A program made the translations under genes and the position numbers. Positions 50,765 to 57,918 of a DNA stretch of 57,918 nt are shown piece after piece. Position 1 is the stretch's first letter; each line of letters starts with the position of its first letter. Below the pieces are notes generated by a model. That model had not been told where the DNA came from and did no database searches. It worked only from the letters and a program-made list of their open reading frames with translations. Source of the stretch: Desulfarculales bacterium UBA696 (GTDB lineage: Bacteria; Desulfobacterota; Syntrophobacteria; Syntrophobacterales; Syntrophobacteraceae); the NCBI GenBank assembly GCA_002298995.1, contig DBMO01000003.1, positions 1 through 57,918 of the forward strand, given 5' to 3'.

Positions 50765-50947
50765 GAATCCGCATAGATTTCGATTACATGCTTCATGGGT
50801 GACGCGGGAGACACGGGCAACGGATTTTTGTTGCCCGTGCCTTCGGCAAGAGGGAAGTTAAAAACGTTCCTATCGAGTTAACTTGGTGAGAACAAAGAAC
50901 GCTTCCGGCGGATTCATAGTGAATCCGCATAGATTTCGATGACATGC
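50765..50947. repeat. 27-base direct repeats flanking a hairpin element
   Basis: Bases 50765-50791 and 50921-50947 are the same 27-mer with one difference. The second copy is the 3' end of glcF (coding VIEIYADS); the first lies beyond the stop and, read in the same sense, would also code HVIEIYADS and then TAA. Between them lies a segment with the CACGGGCAAC hairpin. This looks like insertion of a small element with duplication of the gene end. Confidence 0.75.
50812..50839. terminator. hairpin between convergent CoA-transferase and glcF genes
   Basis: Perfect 10-base arms CACGGGCAAC (50812-50821) and GTTGCCCGTG (50830-50839), loop GATTTTT-like. It lies between convergent genes and could serve both, although neither side has a strong T-run. 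A related but imperfect copy is at 38027-38074. Confidence 0.5.
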
Positions 50948-52203
50948 CTTACCTGGATACGATCCCCCTCTTGCGAGAGCATATCGTTTATCTGAAGCAT
51001 GCAGGCGGGGCAGCTGGTCGCGACTGTTGAACAGTCTGTGGCGACTATGTTGTCTCGCTTTCGTTTGCCAATAGACGCCGAGATTTCGTAGTGCTTGAGG
51101 TTGAAACTCCCGCCGCAGCCGCAGCATCGGTCGGCTTCTGCCATTTCCTTGAGATGGCAGTTAGGATTGGCCGAAATGAGCTTTCTTGGCTGCTCTGAAA
51201 TACCCAGAGATTTTTTGAGGTGGCAGGGGTCGTGGTAGGTGATGGTCGTTGCCTCATTCCCCGGAGTGACCGAGACCTTATCCACGCCTGCAACATCTAT
51301 CAGAAACTGACTGATATCCATGGTCTTCTCGGCGATCGCCTGAATTTGGGCCTGTTCCTCTTCGCTGAAATCAGGCGCCATCATGGGCCACAGCTTCTTG
51401 ATAGTTGAGGTGCATGTAGCGCAGGCGGTGACAAGATAATCAAGTTTTTGGGCCGAGAAGATTTCGAGATTGTGCCTGACCAGCCGGGAGAAGGCGGCCG
51501 AATCGCCCGAGGAAAGCGCCGGGATTCCGCAGCATCCCTGATCTTGGGGAAGGAAAATCCCGGTCCCGTGATGATTGAGGCTACGGACGACTGCCTGGCC
51601 GACTTCCGGAAAGATCTTGTCGATTACACAGCCGGTAAAAAAGCCGACTTTGATCCCGGATTTTCCTGCCGAGTCTATGGCATCCACCAGATTATGAAAT
51701 GGAACGGGAGCAAGGGCTTTGAAGTGGCGGTTCGCCAATGGAAACGAGAGCCGGGCGCAGGAGGTCCCGAGAAACTGGTCGGCTGATTTGATAAAGGCCT
51801 TCTGAAAGCTCGCCCCCAGCTCCAGGAGGCGGTCGAAAAAACGCGGTTGTGACAGAATGCCCCGGAAAATCAGCCGCTTGGCGGGGCTCAGCCCCATGTA
51901 TCCGGTAAGAATGACCCGCGCTTTTATAAATATATCCAGCACTTTGACGCCGCTGGGACAGTTTGCCGCACATGATCCGCAAAGGAGGCAGTGATTGAGG
52001 CGCTCGTTTACTCCCCCGGGCTCGGTGAAAAGCTCCTTGATCAAAGCGTCCAGCAGCGCGAGCTTCCCGCGGGCCACATCGCTCTCGCGCCCCGTTTCGG
52101 CGAAAACCGGGCAGACCGACTGGCACATCCCGCAGCGCATGCAGGTGATGAGTTGGTCTTCGAGCTGCTGTACGAGTTTTGCCAGTTTTTTGAGGTCGTA
52201 CAT
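50914..52203 (-). CDS. glcF: glycolate/lactate oxidase iron-sulfur subunit
   Basis: A 429-residue iron-sulfur protein of the GlcF type. Two ferredoxin motifs CMRCGMCQSVCP (from residue 21) and CLLCGSCAANCP hold two [4Fe-4S] clusters; two CCG-type domains follow (QGCCGIP and DRCCGCGG). It would take electrons from the flavoprotein GlcD and pass them to a membrane or soluble carrier. It starts nine bases after glcD. The last eight codons are repeated, almost exactly, 156 bases downstream, which suggests the original end was displaced by a small insertion. Confidence 0.93.
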   Translation of the reverse strand: MYDLKKLAKLVQQLEDQLITCMRCGMCQSVCPVFAETGRESDVARGKLALLDALIKELFTEPGGVNERLNHCLLCGSCAANCPSGVKVLDIFIKARVILTGYMGLSPAKRLIFRGILSQPRFFDRLLELGASFQKAFIKSADQFLGTSCARLSFPLANRHFKALAPVPFHNLVDAIDSAGKSGIKVGFFTGCVIDKIFPEVGQAVVRSLNHHGTGIFLPQDQGCCGIPALSSGDSAAFSRLVRHNLEIFSAQKLDYLVTACATCTSTIKKLWPMMAPDFSEEEQAQIQAIAEKTMDISQFLIDVAGVDKVSVTPGNEATTITYHDPCHLKKSLGISEQPRKLISANPNCHLKEMAEADRCCGCGGSFNLKHYEISASIGKRKRDNIVATDCSTVATSCPACMLQINDMLSQEGDRIQVRHVIEIYADSL

Positions 52204-52212
52204 CGGTCAGCC

Positions 52213-53595
52213 TCAGCCTCCTATGATTTTACCGGGGTTCAGGATGTTTTTCGGATCGAGAGCTGCCTTTATACGCCGTGAGTAGGCAATTGTGCCCCTG
52301 CCGACTTCTTTTTCCAGAAAACGGGATTTCGCGGTCCCTATTCCATGCTCCCCCGAGAGGGTCCCGCCAAGTTCCAGGGCCTTTTCAAAAATGGAGTCGA
52401 TTGCATGCTCGACCCTCGCCCATTCCTCGGCATTGCGGCGGTCGGTAAGTATGGTGGGATGAAGATTTCCATCGCCTGCGTGTCCGAAAGTCCCGATCTT
52501 GAGGTCGAATTTCCTGGCAATGCCTTCTATGCCGGCGATCATCTCCGGGATTTTGCTCCTGGGGACCGTCGCGTCTTCCAAAACGGTAGTCGGCCTGATC
52601 CTCGAAAGGGCTGAAAGCGCGGCCCGCCTTGCCTCCCACACCTTGTCGCGCTCCTGGGCGGTTTCCGCCACCCGCACCTCCATGGCGCCCATCCGGCGGC
52701 ACAGTTCCTCCACCCTGAGCGCGTCATCGGCCACCTGGACGGGGTGCCCGTCAACTTCGATCAAAAGCAGGGCGGCGGCATCTGTTGGAAGCCCTACATG
52801 GCTGAAGTCCTCTACTGCCCGTATGGTGAAGTTGTCCATGAATTCCAGCGTGACGGGCACGATGCGGTTGGCGATAATCGCAGCAACCGTTTCAGATGCC
52901 TTCGGGACGTCGTCAAAGATCGCCATCATCGCTTTCTTGGCGGCAGGCATGGGGATGAGCTTAAGGATTATCCGGTTGAAAACACCCAGAGTGCCTTCCG
53001 ATCCCACCAGGAGGCCTCCCAGGTTGTAGCCCGTGACGCACTTGACCGTGCGGGCGCCCGCTTTTACCAGTTCGCCGTTTGAATCGAAGAATTCGAGGCC
53101 CATTACATAGTCCCTGGTTACCCCGTACCTCAAACCGCGCAGCCCGCCCGCATTCTCGGCTACGTTACCCCCAATGGTCGAGACTGCCTGGCTGCCGGGA
53201 TCTGGCGGATAAAAAAGGCCCTTTGCCTCGACCTCGGCGGCAAATTTGGCGGTCACCACTCCGGGTTGAACGATCGCGTACAGGTCGCCCTCGTTTATCT
53301 CGACGATCCGGTTCAACGCAGTGGTGAGGATGACCACGCCCCCCTCATTTGGGATAGTGCCTCCGCTGAGGTTGGTCCCCGCGCCGCGAACGGTCAGGGG
53401 AAGGCTGTTTTCGTTGCAGAGCCGGATTGCCTGTCCCAGCGCCTCACTTGATAGCGGCCTCAGGGCAAGTGCCGGGAGCACCTGGTCCAGAACGGCCGCA
53501 TCGTAGGAGTAGGAGAGCCGGTCGGCCTCTTCATGGAAGACGTTTTCTCTGCCCAATACTCTTTGGAACTCACTCAGCAAAGTTTTTTCAATCAT
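52213..53595 (-). CDS. glcD: FAD-linked 2-hydroxyacid dehydrogenase (glycolate/D-lactate oxidase subunit)
   Basis: A 460-residue FAD enzyme. FAD-binding fold: VRGAGTNLSGG and the diphosphate region PGSQAVSTIGGNVAENAGG; the C-terminal cap ends in GTLSGEHGIGTAKSRF, typical of GlcD and D-lactate dehydrogenases. It oxidises a 2-hydroxy acid such as glycolate or lactate, with electrons passing to the GlcF-type partner encoded just downstream. No membrane segment. The substrate cannot be told apart by eye; 2-hydroxy acids from nearby acyl-CoA pathways are possible. Confidence 0.92.
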   Translation of the reverse strand: MIEKTLLSEFQRVLGRENVFHEEADRLSYSYDAAVLDQVLPALALRPLSSEALGQAIRLCNENSLPLTVRGAGTNLSGGTIPNEGGVVILTTALNRIVEINEGDLYAIVQPGVVTAKFAAEVEAKGLFYPPDPGSQAVSTIGGNVAENAGGLRGLRYGVTRDYVMGLEFFDSNGELVKAGARTVKCVTGYNLGGLLVGSEGTLGVFNRIILKLIPMPAAKKAMMAIFDDVPKASETVAAIIANRIVPVTLEFMDNFTIRAVEDFSHVGLPTDAAALLLIEVDGHPVQVADDALRVEELCRRMGAMEVRVAETAQERDKVWEARRAALSALSRIRPTTVLEDATVPRSKIPEMIAGIEGIARKFDLKIGTFGHAGDGNLHPTILTDRRNAEEWARVEHAIDSIFEKALELGGTLSGEHGIGTAKSRFLEKEVGRGTIAYSRRIKAALDPKNILNPGKIIGG

Positions 53596-53783
53596 GTGCG
53601 CCGGTCCCGTTCAAGGTGTGCTGCCAGGTATTTATCACCTTATGCCAACAGCTATAAATTATTTCCAGAATATTTAATTCACCGCTTTTTTAGAACATGG
53701 CGCATCGAAGAAAGCTACAGATTTGAGCAGGAGGCCGTCTCACTGGGTCAGAAAAGTCGCGGAGGAATGATTTAACCGTCTTT

Positions 53784-54230
53784 TCAACGGCCCTGTTTTC
53801 CCCGAAAAACCTGCACCGCGAGTGCCAGTCCAAGGATAAGGAAAAAAGAATCCCGGATTATGTACCATGACGTTTGCGGAGCGGCCGAAGTCGTTGTGGA
53901 AAAACAGCCGCAGTGGATATTCAGGCCTCTTGCCAGGTTGTACATTAGGGCAGCGAAGAAGGTGAAAAGGAGCGCGTTTGCGACTAAAACCGCACCGGGT
54001 AGCCAGATTCCGAAAATAAGGAGCGTGCCCGCCACGGCCTCCAGCCAGGGAAGAACCATCGCAACGGTGTTTACCGCACTGTCCGGAAGGATAAGGTAGT
54101 TGTGCACGATCTTTGCGAATTCGGCGGGATGGGCGATTTTGTCGATGCTGGCCGCTATAAAAATGCCGCCGAGCGCCAGGCGGGTCAGCAGGAATATATA
54201 TCTTCCGACACGAGAATCAGATTTTTCCAT
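53784..54230 (-). CDS. DoxX/MauE-like membrane protein
   Basis: A 148-residue inner-membrane protein with four predicted hydrophobic segments (about 10-28, 55-75, 78-98, 120-140). The pattern ARLALGGIFIAASIDKI-like (TRLALGGIF.AASIDKIAHP) and the cysteine pair HCGCFS between segments 3 and 4 fit the MauE/DoxX group, some members of which help thiol-disulfide or quinone redox chemistry at the membrane. No thioredoxin-like or rhodanese partner is adjacent. The gene stands alone, upstream of glcD on the same strand but 188 bases apart. Confidence 0.8.
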   Translation of the reverse strand: MEKSDSRVGRYIFLLTRLALGGIFIAASIDKIAHPAEFAKIVHNYLILPDSAVNTVAMVLPWLEAVAGTLLIFGIWLPGAVLVANALLFTFFAALMYNLARGLNIHCGCFSTTTSAAPQTSWYIIRDSFFLILGLALAVQVFRGKQGR

Positions 54231-54550
54231 CTTCGAGCACCGTTCCGGAATTTAGAATTGTCAAAAATTGGCTTTGGTTTCGCTCCCGCTCGAATGCGCC
54301 TACATACCAGCTTGTGTTCCAAGACGCCATAGCCGAAAGGATTATTCCCATTACAACTAAAGGCGCTTTATTTCAATTCGATACGATTTCTTCCGAGCTT
54401 TCCATTATATTATTTAAGTATGCCAAAAATTACGAGTAAACTAATGCACTTGCAGCCAAGTGTGAGACGTCGCCCAAACAACCTTGGCGAAGACTTTCTT
54501 CCGGCCCGATTTGATGCCGGAGCACCTCAAAAATTTGCCCGGAATTTTAG
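54231..54550. other. gene-free divergent gap
   Basis: These 320 bases between the DoxX-like gene (-) and the radical SAM gene (+) show nothing recognisable. It is AT-richer around 54340-54430, where promoters for either gene might lie. Confidence 0.4.
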
Positions 54551-56305
54551 ATGCTTTGGAAACTGAAGCAGCGCCAGCAAAGTCGTCTTGAAAAGGAAAC
54601 CGGGACAGTCCTAAAGGACTGGGGCGGAAAGATCCGCATAGCCTTGGCTTTCCCAAACCGGTACTCGGTGGGGATGTCAAACCTTGGCTTCCAGTTTGTC
54701 TATGAGGCGCTGAACCGGTTTGAAAATATCGTCTGTGAACGGGTCTTCTACCCCGACCCGGACGAGTTGGAGCTTCTCGGAGATTCCGCCGGAAACCTTC
54801 TCTCGGTCGAGTCTCAAAAGCCGCTTCTCGATTTCCACCTGGTTGCGTTCTCAGTCCCTTACGAAAATGATTACACCAACGTTCTAGATATGCTTCGCCT
54901 CGCGGGGATTCCGCCAAACTCCGTTGAGCGCGGTCCAAATCATCCGCTGGTCTGCGGCGGTGGGGTGGCCCTCTTCCTCAATCCTGAACCAATGGCGCCC
55001 TTTCTCGATTTCATTTTCGCCGGGGAAGCCGAGGCAATCGTCCCCGATTTCATCGATTTCTGGAAAGAACATGAGAACACCTCCGCCGCGCGTCCCGAAA
55101 TCCTTAAGGAATTGGGAAAGTCGGTTCCGGGAATATACGTTCCATCCTTTTATGATGCTTCATACAATCCTGATGGTACGCTTGCTTCGATCCTGCCCAT
55201 AGGTGGAAGCGGCCTTCCTGAGAAAATATTCTACAGACGAGCCGACCTTACCGCTTCAACTCCTTGCAGGACGGCAGTACTTACGCCGGATACGGAATTT
55301 AGCAACGTAGTCCTTCTCGAGATCGGGAGGGGATGCGGCCGGGGATGCCGCTTCTGCGCGGCCGGGTTCGTCTACCGCCCCGTTCGCTACAACCGCGCAA
55401 GCGATCTGCTCGATATCAGCGCGGAAAACATCCCGGATTCAGATAGAATCGGACTGGTTAGCGCCGCCGTGTCGGATCATCCCGAAATAAACCTCCTGTG
55501 CAAATCGATACTTGACCAGGGCGGATCGCTCTCCTTTTCGTCGCTTCGGGCAGATACGCTTACTCCCGAGATCATTTCAGCGCTTGAATCCAGCCGCCAC
55601 CAGGCCGTTGCAATCGCCCCTGAAGCCGGGTCGGAGAGGCTGCGCCGGGTCATAAATAAAAATCTAACAGAAGAGCAGATTCTACGGGCGGCCGAGATTC
55701 TTACCCAAAAAGGGATCATGAACATAAAGCTTTATTTCATGATCGGCCTTCCCACCGAGACACCGGAAGATCTGGAGGCGATAGTCGAGCTTGCCAAGAG
55801 CATTCGCCACCACGTTCTGAGCGCCAGCCGCGGCAAGTCGCGCCTTGGCGACATCACACTGAGCGTGAATTCATTCGTACCCAAGCCCTTTACCCCGTTT
55901 CAGTGGACGCCCTTCGCCGGCGTCCGCGAACTCAAGGAGAAAGCCGGCTGGATTCAAAAGGCTCTAAGAAAAGTTCCCAACGTGCGGGTGCATTTCGACC
56001 TTCCCAAGTGGGCCTACGTCCAGGCGCTCCTTTCAAGGGGCGACAGAAGGGTCGCCTCCTTCATCTCGAAAGTGGCGCTCGACGGGCTTTCCTGGGGCAA
56101 GGCAATGCGCGAGAGCCCCCTTAACCCCGATTTCTGGGTTATGCGCGAGCGAGGAGTGGACGAAAAATTTCCGTGGGAGGTGATTGATCACGGCATCGAC
56201 CGCAAGTTCCTCTTCGACGAGCACATGAGGGCCGTCCAGGAAAAAACAAGCCCCGAATGCGCGCCGGGCGGCAACTGCAAGCGCTGCGGCGTCTGCGGGC
56301 CGTAG
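54551..56305 (+). CDS. radical SAM protein, TIGR03960-like
   Basis: A 584-residue radical SAM protein. The first 200 or so residues resemble a B12-binding-like Rossmann region without an obvious DxHxxG. The radical SAM core follows, with CGRGCRFC (Cys262, Cys266, Cys269) binding [4Fe-4S], and further marks YFMIGLPTETPED and PKPFTPFQW. The C-terminus has CKRCGVC. The layout and length fit the TIGR03960 family, in which many bacteria carry it fused to, or next to, a TIGR03936 partner; no such partner is in view here. Function not established, though an RNA-modifying or radical methylating role has been suggested for relatives. ATG 54551 is preceded by CCGGAATTTTAG, a weak ribosome site. Confidence 0.85.
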   Translation: MLWKLKQRQQSRLEKETGTVLKDWGGKIRIALAFPNRYSVGMSNLGFQFVYEALNRFENIVCERVFYPDPDELELLGDSAGNLLSVESQKPLLDFHLVAFSVPYENDYTNVLDMLRLAGIPPNSVERGPNHPLVCGGGVALFLNPEPMAPFLDFIFAGEAEAIVPDFIDFWKEHENTSAARPEILKELGKSVPGIYVPSFYDASYNPDGTLASILPIGGSGLPEKIFYRRADLTASTPCRTAVLTPDTEFSNVVLLEIGRGCGRGCRFCAAGFVYRPVRYNRASDLLDISAENIPDSDRIGLVSAAVSDHPEINLLCKSILDQGGSLSFSSLRADTLTPEIISALESSRHQAVAIAPEAGSERLRRVINKNLTEEQILRAAEILTQKGIMNIKLYFMIGLPTETPEDLEAIVELAKSIRHHVLSASRGKSRLGDITLSVNSFVPKPFTPFQWTPFAGVRELKEKAGWIQKALRKVPNVRVHFDLPKWAYVQALLSRGDRRVASFISKVALDGLSWGKAMRESPLNPDFWVMRERGVDEKFPWEVIDHGIDRKFLFDEHMRAVQEKTSPECAPGGNCKRCGVCGP

Positions 56306-56310
56306 GCGGA

Positions 56311-56357
56311 GGACAGGGGCTTTATAGAAGGCTCGATCCCTATCCTCTTCATTTTTC
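56311..56357 (+). terminator. probable terminator after the radical SAM gene
   Basis: GGACAGGG (56311-56318) pairs with CCCTATCC (56338-56345) with one mismatch, followed by the T-rich TCTTCATTTTTC. It lies five bases after the stop at 56305 and runs into the end of the convergent diguanylate cyclase gene. Confidence 0.45.
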
Positions 56358-57419
56358 TTCAAAATTACTCCAGGTGTTGAGAACGACCTGGTTTCTCCCC
56401 CGGTCCTTGGCTGCATAAAGGGCCTCGTCGGCACGAGAAACAAGTTCTTCTGACGAACTCCCCCGGCCGGGCGAGATGGTGGAGACCCCGCAACTTATGG
56501 TAACACATGAACTCTCGGTTGATCTGGAGTGGGGAATTCCAAGCTTTCTGACCTCCATCCCCGCGAGTTGTGCAATGAAGAAGGCGCCTTTTTCATCCGT
56601 GTTCGGCAACACAACCGCGAATTCCTCTCCGCCGTAGCGGGCGACCAGGTCCATGGGCCGCTTGACGCAGCCTCTCATGGCCTTGGCAACCGCTTTGAGG
56701 CAGTCATCTCCGGCTTGGTGCCCGTAGGTATCGTTGAAGAGCTTGAAATGATCGATATCGATCAGAATCAATGAAACAGGAGATCCCTCGCGCATTGCGC
56801 GTTTCCACTCCAGGTCAAGGAATTCGTCAAACCTTCGACGATTTGCAACCTGGGTCAAACCGTCCAGGGTTGCAATGCGCTTCAGTTCCCGGTTCATTTC
56901 CTGGAGCTTCGCCTCCATCTGCTTTCGTTCGGTTATGTCACTGAGGATGCCCACTGAACCTATTATGGCACCGGATTTATCGAGCCAGGGAAACGAATGG
57001 TCCCCAAGCCAGACGAAACCGCCGGTTTTGGTCCGGATCAGGTAGTCGGCCCGGTACTCGCCGGTTTTTCCCTCCTCCCGGATCTTCTGGATGGCCGTCG
57101 ACGAGAGTTTCTTTTTCCCGATGTCTTCGATGCTGATTATGAGGTTCGACAAGCCGAATGCCTCGACCTCCTGCGGTGAATATCCCGTCAGTTTCTCTAT
57201 TGAAGGGCTCATGTAGTCGTATTTCATGGAAGAATATTTCAGCCGGTACAAAGCCTCCCCGGTTGTTTCCGCCATGAAGCGAAAACGCTCCTCGCTTTCC
57301 CTGAGAGCCTCCTCCACCCTCTTGTGTTCATCTCGCAAAACTTCGAGCTTTGCGAGACTCGCACGCAATTCCGCCAGTTCCGATATCAGCTGCTCTTTGG
57401 TCTTTTCAAAATCGATCAT
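56349..57419 (-). CDS. PAS-GGDEF diguanylate cyclase
   Basis: A 356-residue soluble signalling enzyme that would make cyclic di-GMP. An N-terminal coiled coil (KTKEQLISELAELRASL) is followed by a PAS domain ending in the PAC motif DITERKQME, then a GGDEF domain with the active-site GGEEF and, five residues before it, the RxxD inhibitory site (RPMD). Other marks are DIDHFKLFNDTYGH and DEALYAAKDRGRN. There is no membrane segment, so it senses a cytosolic signal. ATG 57419 is preferred; ATG 57446 has no ribosome site. Confidence 0.93.
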   Translation of the reverse strand: MIDFEKTKEQLISELAELRASLAKLEVLRDEHKRVEEALRESEERFRFMAETTGEALYRLKYSSMKYDYMSPSIEKLTGYSPQEVEAFGLSNLIISIEDIGKKKLSSTAIQKIREEGKTGEYRADYLIRTKTGGFVWLGDHSFPWLDKSGAIIGSVGILSDITERKQMEAKLQEMNRELKRIATLDGLTQVANRRRFDEFLDLEWKRAMREGSPVSLILIDIDHFKLFNDTYGHQAGDDCLKAVAKAMRGCVKRPMDLVARYGGEEFAVVLPNTDEKGAFFIAQLAGMEVRKLGIPHSRSTESSCVTISCGVSTISPGRGSSSEELVSRADEALYAAKDRGRNQVVLNTWSNFEEK

Positions 57420-57525
57420 TGCACACCCGTGAATTAAATGCCGCATGATTATAGACCAGGAGGGAAGGCTACTCTATTGAATAAATGTACAATTGTGCGC
57501 ACGAAAATTGCTACTATTCAATTCG

Positions 57526-57554
57526 TTGACATCAATGCCGATTTTCTTTATAGC
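57526..57554 (+). promoter_or_regulatory. sigma-70 type promoter for the lipoprotein gene
   Basis: TTGACA (57526-57531), a 17-base spacer and TATAGC (57549-57554) lie 36 bases before ATG 57590, where GGAGG provides the ribosome site. It is the best-matching housekeeping promoter I saw in the window. Confidence 0.7.
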
Positions 57555-57589
57555 TGTTGTTGGATACTCTCAGGAGGGAGGAAAAACAA

Positions 57590-57918
57590 ATGAGAAAATT
57601 AGTGATAGGCTCCACCTTGATCTTGTTGGGATTATTGATTGCGCTTACCGGCTGTGCCGGAATGTCGAGAACGGAACAGAACGTACTCGGCGGCGGTGCT
57701 GTCGGCGCCGGGCTCGGCGCCGCGGTCAGTGCCGCAACCGGCCACGATCCCGCAACGGGCGCTGCCATCGGAGGGGCGGCCGGACTGGTCGGTGGAGCAA
57801 TCAAGGATTCAATGGAAAGAAACGACCCCTACTATAATTCGCCGGGGGGGGCATACTATTACGGGTATCCCCCGCCACCACCACCGAGCCCAAGACCCTA
57901 TTATTATGGATATCCTCC
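57590..57918 (+). CDS. glycine-zipper outer-membrane lipoprotein, cut by the window edge
   Basis: At least 109 residues; the gene runs off the right end. The signal segment LILLGLLIALTG ends in lipobox LTGC, so it is a lipoprotein. A glycine zipper follows (GGGAVGAGLGAAV, then GAAIGGAAGLVGGAI), as in the YMGG/OmpA-like glycine zipper families that insert in or across membranes. After it comes a Tyr/Pro/Gly-rich stretch (YYYGYPPPPPP). GGAGG at the right spacing and a strong promoter support the start. Likely an envelope or stress-related protein; function not assignable. Confidence 0.85.
   Translation, partial: MRKLVIGSTLILLGLLIALTGCAGMSRTEQNVLGGGAVGAGLGAAVSAATGHDPATGAAIGGAAGLVGGAIKDSMERNDPYYNSPGGAYYYGYPPPPPPSPRPYYYGYP

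Overview
The window looks like a chromosomal segment of an anaerobic deltaproteobacterium (Desulfobacterota; sulfate reducer or syntroph). The reasons are the density of acyl-CoA genes (carboxylase, B12-dependent mutase, thiolases, acyl-CoA synthetases, CoA-transferase), an ATP-dependent benzoyl-CoA-reductase/2-hydroxyacyl-CoA-dehydratase type complex, many Fe-S proteins, and NarL-type and diguanylate cyclase signalling. The genus cannot be fixed by eye. I saw no tRNA, rRNA, CRISPR, phage or transposase gene.

Layout. (1) 0.4-1.0 kb: a DUF2889 protein (+). (2) 10.7-1.3 kb, all on the minus strand: B12-dependent acyl-CoA mutase large and small subunits, MeaB GTPase, a 3-hydroxyacyl-CoA-type SDR, two metallo-beta-lactamase (MBL) hydrolases, then the biotin carboxylase pair pccB/pccA. 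(3) 12.9-11.1 kb (-): a cytosolic PAS histidine kinase and NarL-type response regulator. (4) 16.9-13.2 kb (-): a long ThDP enzyme, a 126-residue unknown protein and a multi-cluster ferredoxin/radical SAM fusion. (5) 18.2-23.5 kb (+): a 955-residue TPR/SEC-C protein, a TIGR04076-like protein, an MBL hydrolase, a methylmalonyl-CoA-epimerase-like protein and a 73-residue unknown. (6) 24.0-29.3 kb: an HMG-CoA-lyase-like protein, thiolase and acyl-CoA synthetase (+), then an MBL hydrolase (-). (7) 29.6-37.0 kb (+): thiolase, DUF35 partner, HSD10-like SDR, two reductase/dehydratase subunits, a C_GCAxxG_C_C protein and two different activase subunits. (8) 37.4-40.3 kb: tautomerase, L,D-transpeptidase-like protein, lipoprotein and FnIII protein. 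(9) 47.4-40.6 kb (-): ADP-forming acyl-CoA synthetase, a flavoprotein-patatin fusion, a thioredoxin reductase-thioredoxin fusion and an isochorismatase-like hydrolase. (10) 47.6-57.9 kb: alpha/beta hydrolase, CoA-transferase-GNAT fusion, glcD/glcF, DoxX/MauE membrane protein, radical SAM protein, diguanylate cyclase and a glycine-zipper lipoprotein cut by the window edge.

How the parts fit. Carboxylase, epimerase-like protein, mutase and MeaB could form the propionyl-CoA to succinyl-CoA route. The ThDP enzyme, split mutase, 3-hydroxyacyl SDR and thiolase could instead form a branched 2-hydroxyacyl-CoA (ketone-type) route. The sequence alone does not decide between them. The 29.6-37.0 kb operon resembles a class I (Bzd/Mbr-like) aryl-CoA reductase joined to a beta-oxidation-type thiolase/SDR module.

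The most interesting unexplained structure is a dispersed intergenic element with six copies. Each has a near-palindromic core (CTCAC, 12 bases, GTGAG), then a conserved TAGCGATTG block and a CTGTTGA-type end. Every copy lies upstream of, and points towards, the next gene: DUF2889, mutase, ThDP enzyme (two copies), epimerase-like and HMG-CoA-lyase-like genes. It may mark a shared regulon or 5' leader.
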